Origin: an uncultured Duncaniella sp.
GTDB taxonomy: Bacteria; Bacteroidota; Bacteroidia; Bacteroidales; Muribaculaceae
NCBI GenBank assembly: GCA_910577335.1
Contig: CAJTMJ010000003.1
Coordinates: forward strand, 1-64,000
DNA: 64,000 nucleotides
Direction: 5' to 3'
Part shown: in pieces, positions 59,854 through 64,000 of the stretch
Layout: every line of letters starts with the position of its first letter
Position numbering within the stretch: position 1 is the stretch's first letter
The notes under the pieces: generated by a model
What the model was told of the DNA's origin: nothing
The model's input: only the letters and a program-made list of their open reading frames with translations
Database searches by the model: none
Position numbers and translations under genes: made by a program

Positions 59854-62547
59854 TTATTTATGGTTAGTGTTTGATTTCTTACGTGCAGGTTTAAAGTTGG
59901 AGACAGCTGTCTCGTCAACGTCAGGTATCACCTCAAGCATATAGATGGCATCAAGGCTCCATGTGGCAGCTCCGTTGGTTGACATTGTGGGTATTTCAAG
60001 ACGGTCAGCCGGCACCTCCGGACGCTTGATAGTCAGAGTGGTGGTCGGTTTCATCTCCTTTGTCCCTCTAAGCATATAGCTCCAAGCTTCATTTTTGAGA
60101 TCTTCCGAACCGCTCCATGCCGCACCGTAAGCCGCAAGGCGAGGTATCGGGAATTTGCGGTTGGTCACATCACGGCTCACACGATGGAAGTTAGCGGTGT
60201 AATATTTCCAAACGTCAATCCATTCAGGTATGGGGAGCATCTCGTTCAGCTCATGTATGATTTCGAATCCGCCCATCAGAGAGAGCAGGTGGTTGGTGTT
60301 CATCATCTCCGGATCACCTTCGTAAGACACCACTCCTGTGGCAGGGTCGAACCCAAGCACTGTCGGACCGGTGAATATACCGTTTGGCAGAGCGGCGATG
60401 CTCTTCATCCCGGCAACTATCTTGTCACGGTAGGCAGTGTCGCCTGTGCGCTCCCATTGGGTCATCCAGTTTCCAGCGTATGCTACCCAGTCGGGTCCAA
60501 CACGCAGACGGGCGGGAGCGGTGCATGGGTATTTCGAACGAGGTTGGGCGAGTCGCATCGGGTCAAGGGTATAGAGCTTCTGATCGGCATCCTTGACTTC
60601 GGTCATTAAGTCGCCTGAGCGTTCATCGCATGTGAGATAGTAGAGGAAACGGTTCCAAGCCGCTTGGCTTATACGGGCTTCCTTGGCACCGCATCCCCAG
60701 TGGCTTACATTATGGCGGCTTCCGAGTCCGGCATTGTCGCCGATATGGTAAACATCCACCTCGGCAGTGTGACGGCTCATCGCCTTTGCCATTTTCCAGA
60801 TGTCGGGGCGACCTGTGCGCAGGAATGAGTACCATAGCCACATATTTGATGCAAGTTCGGTGTTGTCCCAAGCGAAACCGCCCACGTCATATCGCCATTC
60901 GTGGCGCACCGGGTCGTAGGCGTGCATGAAGTCGCCATAATTCCAGTAGCCGTACCACTTGTGGTCCTCCACGGCGTGTGAGTAGTAGTCGATGATTTCG
61001 TCAAGACGTGATTCTATCTTGTCACGGAAAGGTGTGGCGTGAGAGGGTAGGCTCCACACTCCGAATGCCCTGCGGTCATGCAGGTACTCGGGTGTGCACA
61101 TTAGTTGAGGTTCAGATGCAAGCACCATAGCCTCTTCAGCAAATCCGGCTTTCCCGTGATAGATGTATGGCATTATGGTAAGCTCGCTTGTGCGGGCGAT
61201 ACCGTAGGGGGTGCTCATACCTTCCTGCACATCCTCATAGCTTGCGTTGAGCCCGTGTGCCACATCGTCATAATGGCGCAGATCCATCGGTTCCGCTTCG
61301 GGACTCCAGAGCCATGCGGTAAACTTGGCATCATCGGTTCTCGCTCCGGATATTTCGAGAGTTGAGGGGTATGATTGCCAGAAGTCGCTGACACTCATAA
61401 GTATGCCGCCTGTTGAATCGCCTATGTATCCGGCTCCGGCAGCTCTGTCGCCTGAGAATGTGCCAATCCATGGCGAATGGTCAGTAGCACGTTTGCGCAC
61501 ATTGTAGCCGTCGGCGTTAAGCTGAGACAGGCGATAGCCGTCCCATTTTGCCCAGTCACGCAGAAGTTCCTGCCCCAATTCATCATAATGTTCGGGTGAG
61601 GGCAGGCGTACGCTCTGCATTTGAGCCTCCTGCACATTCATGGTGTCAACATTGAGTTTGAGCAACCGTCGTCCCACCAAAGGCTGGATAGGTTCGCTCC
61701 ACACACCGCCGTCAGCCGTTGCAAATGCCACATGGCGGTTGTATGGCTGCTCACGCAAGGGTACATCTACCTGAACGCCGAGAGCACTTATCATGTCGGT
61801 GTTCTGGTCGCCGTCATATACTATGGTGTGAACCATGCGTATCTGATCGCTCCCTTTGGCAAAATAAAGTCGTACGGTGAACGGAAGCCACGCACGGGTA
61901 TCGGAAGTGTGGCGACCCATTAATTTCACCACAGTGCGCACCGCTCCCGCTTGCTCAATCTTCACGCTGTCAAGTCGGCTTTCAAAATGCCGGCGTTCCG
62001 AGCGCACGACATCCCCTTCCGGCTTGGATTCGAGTTCGGTTTCAGCGACGAGTTTTACCGCACCGCTGTTTTTCACATCCCCTTTGACTATACTGTCCAC
62101 GAGATAGGACCCTTGGCGAGGTATGTATGCCTTGATCTCCCCGGTGTTCACGATATACTGGTCAGCCGTCTCGGTTACATATCCTTGGGGAGCAGCGGTT
62201 TTACTTTTTTTACGTTTCTTAGGGGCATCCTTGGGGAGGATGGTCACTTTATCGTTTCCGGCAGGGATTACAGCCGAGAAGCCGCCCCATTTCACCGATC
62301 CGTCGGGCCAGTAAGCCAATACCCAAAAATCGTGTGGCAGAGTCTGACCGTCTGCCGAGGTCATTATAAATTCATTGCCGGGTTTTACGGCGCCCTTGTC
62401 AAAAGGTACTCCAAAACTACTCGGTGTGCTTACTGTCGGGGTCGTTCCTATCCACTTCAGATCGACCTCCTGAGCTGATTTTTCAGCGGCTGCTGCAGGT
62501 ATGAATCCTGACAGTAACGTTGCTATCGCAATCAGTACTTTTCTCAT
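59854..62547 (-). CDS. PcRGLX/YetA-like exo-rhamnogalacturonan lyase (PL26-type)
   Basis: Secreted protein of 897 aa with signal peptide MRKVLIAIATLLSGFIPAAA. The N-terminal RIFT-barrel-like domain contains STPSSFGVPFDKGAVKPG and FWVLAYWPDGSVKWGGFSA, the hallmark of the PcRGLX/YetA family. A central beta-sandwich and a C-terminal alpha/alpha toroid follow (for example YWNYGDFMHAYD and HNVSHWGCGAKEARI). Fungal PcRGLX cleaves rhamnogalacturonan I from the chain end. Bacterial relatives are assigned to the same activity by similarity. There is no SusCD next to it, only the DUF6250-like partner. Confidence 0.82.
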   Translation of the reverse strand: MRKVLIAIATLLSGFIPAAAAEKSAQEVDLKWIGTTPTVSTPSSFGVPFDKGAVKPGNEFIMTSADGQTLPHDFWVLAYWPDGSVKWGGFSAVIPAGNDKVTILPKDAPKKRKKSKTAAPQGYVTETADQYIVNTGEIKAYIPRQGSYLVDSIVKGDVKNSGAVKLVAETELESKPEGDVVRSERRHFESRLDSVKIEQAGAVRTVVKLMGRHTSDTRAWLPFTVRLYFAKGSDQIRMVHTIVYDGDQNTDMISALGVQVDVPLREQPYNRHVAFATADGGVWSEPIQPLVGRRLLKLNVDTMNVQEAQMQSVRLPSPEHYDELGQELLRDWAKWDGYRLSQLNADGYNVRKRATDHSPWIGTFSGDRAAGAGYIGDSTGGILMSVSDFWQSYPSTLEISGARTDDAKFTAWLWSPEAEPMDLRHYDDVAHGLNASYEDVQEGMSTPYGIARTSELTIMPYIYHGKAGFAEEAMVLASEPQLMCTPEYLHDRRAFGVWSLPSHATPFRDKIESRLDEIIDYYSHAVEDHKWYGYWNYGDFMHAYDPVRHEWRYDVGGFAWDNTELASNMWLWYSFLRTGRPDIWKMAKAMSRHTAEVDVYHIGDNAGLGSRHNVSHWGCGAKEARISQAAWNRFLYYLTCDERSGDLMTEVKDADQKLYTLDPMRLAQPRSKYPCTAPARLRVGPDWVAYAGNWMTQWERTGDTAYRDKIVAGMKSIAALPNGIFTGPTVLGFDPATGVVSYEGDPEMMNTNHLLSLMGGFEIIHELNEMLPIPEWIDVWKYYTANFHRVSRDVTNRKFPIPRLAAYGAAWSGSEDLKNEAWSYMLRGTKEMKPTTTLTIKRPEVPADRLEIPTMSTNGAATWSLDAIYMLEVIPDVDETAVSNFKPARKKSNTNHK

Positions 62548-62570
62548 GGTAAATAATTGATAATGTTAAG

Positions 62571-62589
62571 TGTCCTTATGTGAAGGACA
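62571..62589 (-). terminator. Hairpin after apbE
   Basis: TGTCCTT pairs with AAGGACA around ATGTG (7 bp, 5-base loop), 30 bases downstream of the apbE stop and upstream of the PL26-like gene. The T-tract is weak. Confidence 0.45.
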
Positions 62590-62618
62590 ATAATTAGAAT
62601 ATAAATGACGTAAATTTT

Positions 62619-63605
62619 CTATCTCATTATAGGCGGAAATCCCGGAGTGGCGGCAATTGTGTCGGCTGTGACAAGCAACGCTTCCACACCATTGATTTTC
62701 GACAGCATATCCATAGCCTCCCCGCAGGTCATAGCCATACATGAGGTGGCGTATGCGTCGGCAAGCATGGCGTTTGGCGCTATCACGGTAGCCGACAGCA
62801 GGTCGGTCTGTGCGGGACGTCCCGTGGTAGGGCTTATTGTGTGCCAGACTTTCCCTTCGGCGGTCTGACGATAGTTTCTGTAATTGCCTGACGTTGCTAC
62901 GCCGCCATTGCCCGGCTCTATCACCGCCATGCGCTCATGCACCACGGCTGTGTCGTTGTCAATAGGGGCGTCGATCATTATGCGCCAATTCTTGTTTCTC
63001 GGATTTGTGCCGTTCAAGGCGATCTCCCCGCCTATTTCAACCATGAAATTCTCACAGCCGTTGCGCTTAAACATCTCACCGATAAGGTCGCAGCCGTATC
63101 CCTTGGTGATGGCTGAGAAATTGAATTCCGTTGCCTGATTCTTTTTCCGAATCTCTCCGGAGGGGAGCAGGGCACATTCGGATATCCCCACCAGAGCTTT
63201 TATACTGTCTATAGTGGCTTGTGTGGGTTCTATCCCGGTCTTCTTGTACCCGAATCCCCACAGGTTTATGAGTGGAGCTACAGTGGGGTCGAAAGCTCCG
63301 AGGCTGTTCCGGTTTACCTCCTGCGATGCGAAGAATATGCGGCGCAGAAGTGTGTCAGCCACAGCTTCCTCACCTTTGTTAATGCGTGATATGAGTGAAT
63401 TTGCGTTGAAAGGTGAGAGTGACATCTCAACCTGTTTCATCACTGAGCGGATGGAGTCGTCAAGCTCGGTCTCCGACTGGTATGTGATGTGGTAAGTGGT
63501 GTTCCAGACAGCGCCTTCAGCCGAGCGGAAATGTGTCGGTCGCGAGCAACTTAATGTGACGAAAAGAACTAATAGGTATGCGATATGTTTAAAAATATGG
63601 GGCAT
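62619..63605 (-). CDS. apbE: FAD:protein FMN transferase
   Basis: 328-aa lipoprotein (lipobox TLSC at residue 20) that attaches FMN to threonine or serine of Rnf/Nqr-type subunits and related flavoproteins. Motifs: FDPTVAPLINLWGFG, NFSAITKGYGCDLIGEMF, VEIGGEIALNGTNPRNKNWR and HTISPTTGRPA. Mg-binding residues in the ATSGNYRNY and LADAYATSCMAM region are present. Normal length. Divergent from the DJ-1/PfpI gene. Confidence 0.92.
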   Translation of the reverse strand: MPHIFKHIAYLLVLFVTLSCSRPTHFRSAEGAVWNTTYHITYQSETELDDSIRSVMKQVEMSLSPFNANSLISRINKGEEAVADTLLRRIFFASQEVNRNSLGAFDPTVAPLINLWGFGYKKTGIEPTQATIDSIKALVGISECALLPSGEIRKKNQATEFNFSAITKGYGCDLIGEMFKRNGCENFMVEIGGEIALNGTNPRNKNWRIMIDAPIDNDTAVVHERMAVIEPGNGGVATSGNYRNYRQTAEGKVWHTISPTTGRPAQTDLLSATVIAPNAMLADAYATSCMAMTCGEAMDMLSKINGVEALLVTADTIAATPGFPPIMR

Positions 63606-63621
63606 GTGATGAAAATTTCCC

Positions 63622-63629
63622 CAAAATTA
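63622..63629 (-). promoter_or_regulatory. -7-like element of apbE
   Basis: Minus-strand TAATTTTG fits TAnnTTTG and lies 17 bases upstream of the apbE ATG, in the divergent promoter region. Confidence 0.4.
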
Positions 63630-63653
63630 GTAAAAGAAATCGATACTTAATGT

Positions 63654-63661
63654 TAAATTTG
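63654..63661 (+). promoter_or_regulatory. -7 element of the DJ-1/PfpI gene
   Basis: TAAATTTGC matches TAnnTTTG, 50 bases before the ATG at 63712. Confidence 0.45.
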
Positions 63662-63711
63662 CGGATGTATCTCACATATAAACATAAAAACTCATATAAA
63701 ATAACTGAATT

Positions 63712-64000
63712 ATGAAAAAGACTTACCTTTTTTTAGCAGACGGTTTTGAGGAAACTGAAGCTTTGGCAACTGTGGATTTGCTTCGCGGAGCGGGCGTGAA
63801 AGTGGAAATGGTGTCAATAAATGAAACTGTGGCTGTCAAAGGAGCGCATGACATAGAGGTGGCTGCCGACAAGGTGTTGGGGCAGGAAGATATGTCGGAC
63901 GCTGAAATGCTTATCCTCCCCGGCGGTATGCCCGGAGCCTCCAATCTGGCTGCTAATGCGCAAGTGTGTGAACTGCTCACAGCCCAGCATGAGCGCGGAG
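63712..64000 (+). CDS. DJ-1/PfpI family protein, 3' end outside window
   Basis: Partial gene; 96 codons are visible. MKKTYLFLADGFEETEALAT is the typical DJ-1/ThiJ start, with the conserved acidic residue in FEETE. It continues with EMLILPGGMPGASNLAAN, the usual GGxPG segment. The catalytic cysteine region would lie just beyond the window end. Family members act as glyoxalase/deglycase-like or chaperone proteins; the role here is not defined. Confidence 0.88.
   Translation, partial: MKKTYLFLADGFEETEALATVDLLRGAGVKVEMVSINETVAVKGAHDIEVAADKVLGQEDMSDAEMLILPGGMPGASNLAANAQVCELLTAQHERG

Overview
The window reads as chromosomal DNA of a gut-type Bacteroidales bacterium, most likely Muribaculaceae or a close relative (the family is an inference, the order is well supported). 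Support comes from a SusC/SusD pair with accessory lipoproteins, many lipoproteins with Bacteroidetes-style lipoboxes, TAnnTTTG-type -7 promoter elements, KorAB, a myo-inositol-phosphate synthase, an alternative GlmU-like protein, a PorW/SprE-like lipoprotein and several glycan-degrading enzymes. No rRNA, tRNA, CRISPR array, transposase or integrase was recognised.

Layout. 0-5.8 kb: LruC-type lipoprotein, outer-membrane phospholipase A and two lipoproteins. 5.8-13.6 kb: a minus-strand housekeeping series (DUF5106/thioredoxin-like, DoxX, mnmA, bifunctional-nuclease family, MFS nucleoside transporter, rsmE, kdsA, TPR protein). 13.7-16.6 kb: GH51 arabinofuranosidase and a HicAB toxin-antitoxin pair. 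16.6-28.6 kb: short-form dxs, xseA, an 11-mer-repeat amphipathic protein, a TlpA-like protein, a dolichol-phosphate-mannose-synthase-like enzyme with dihydroorotase, korAB and ino1. 28.9-34.9 kb: a four-gene SusC/SusD/BT_2262-like/Lipid_bd operon whose layout matches the B. thetaiotaomicron BT2261-2264 peptide importer. 35.3-46.5 kb: S41 protease, coaD, topoisomerase IV B subunit, then a minus-strand series (GlmU-like, aminotransferase, U32 protein, GH95, esterase).

46.5-59.1 kb is the accessory part. It holds a canonical promoter-to-terminator unit with no convincing ORF, an LRR-transglutaminase protein, PorW/SprE-like lipoprotein, a membrane-tethered TPR-HTH regulator, a cluster of small lipoproteins including broken copies, a Septu-like (PtuA/PtuB) defence pair, and a short transcription unit with two tiny ORFs directly upstream of that pair. 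Five of six copies of a dispersed palindromic intergenic repeat lie in or at the edges of this part. 59.1-64 kb: a rhamnogalacturonan-lyase-like enzyme with its DUF6250-like lipoprotein partner, ApbE, and the start of a DJ-1/PfpI gene cut by the window end.

How the genes fit together: envelope lipid and glycan biology is prominent (pldA, kdsA, ino1, DPM-like enzyme, GlmU-like protein), along with scavenging of peptides and plant or host glycans (SusCD operon, GH51, GH95, PL26-like). The best candidates for something undescribed are the two short transcription units without normal genes (46.7-47.0 kb and 58.3-58.9 kb), the dispersed palindrome, and the lipoprotein/Septu island at 54-58.9 kb.
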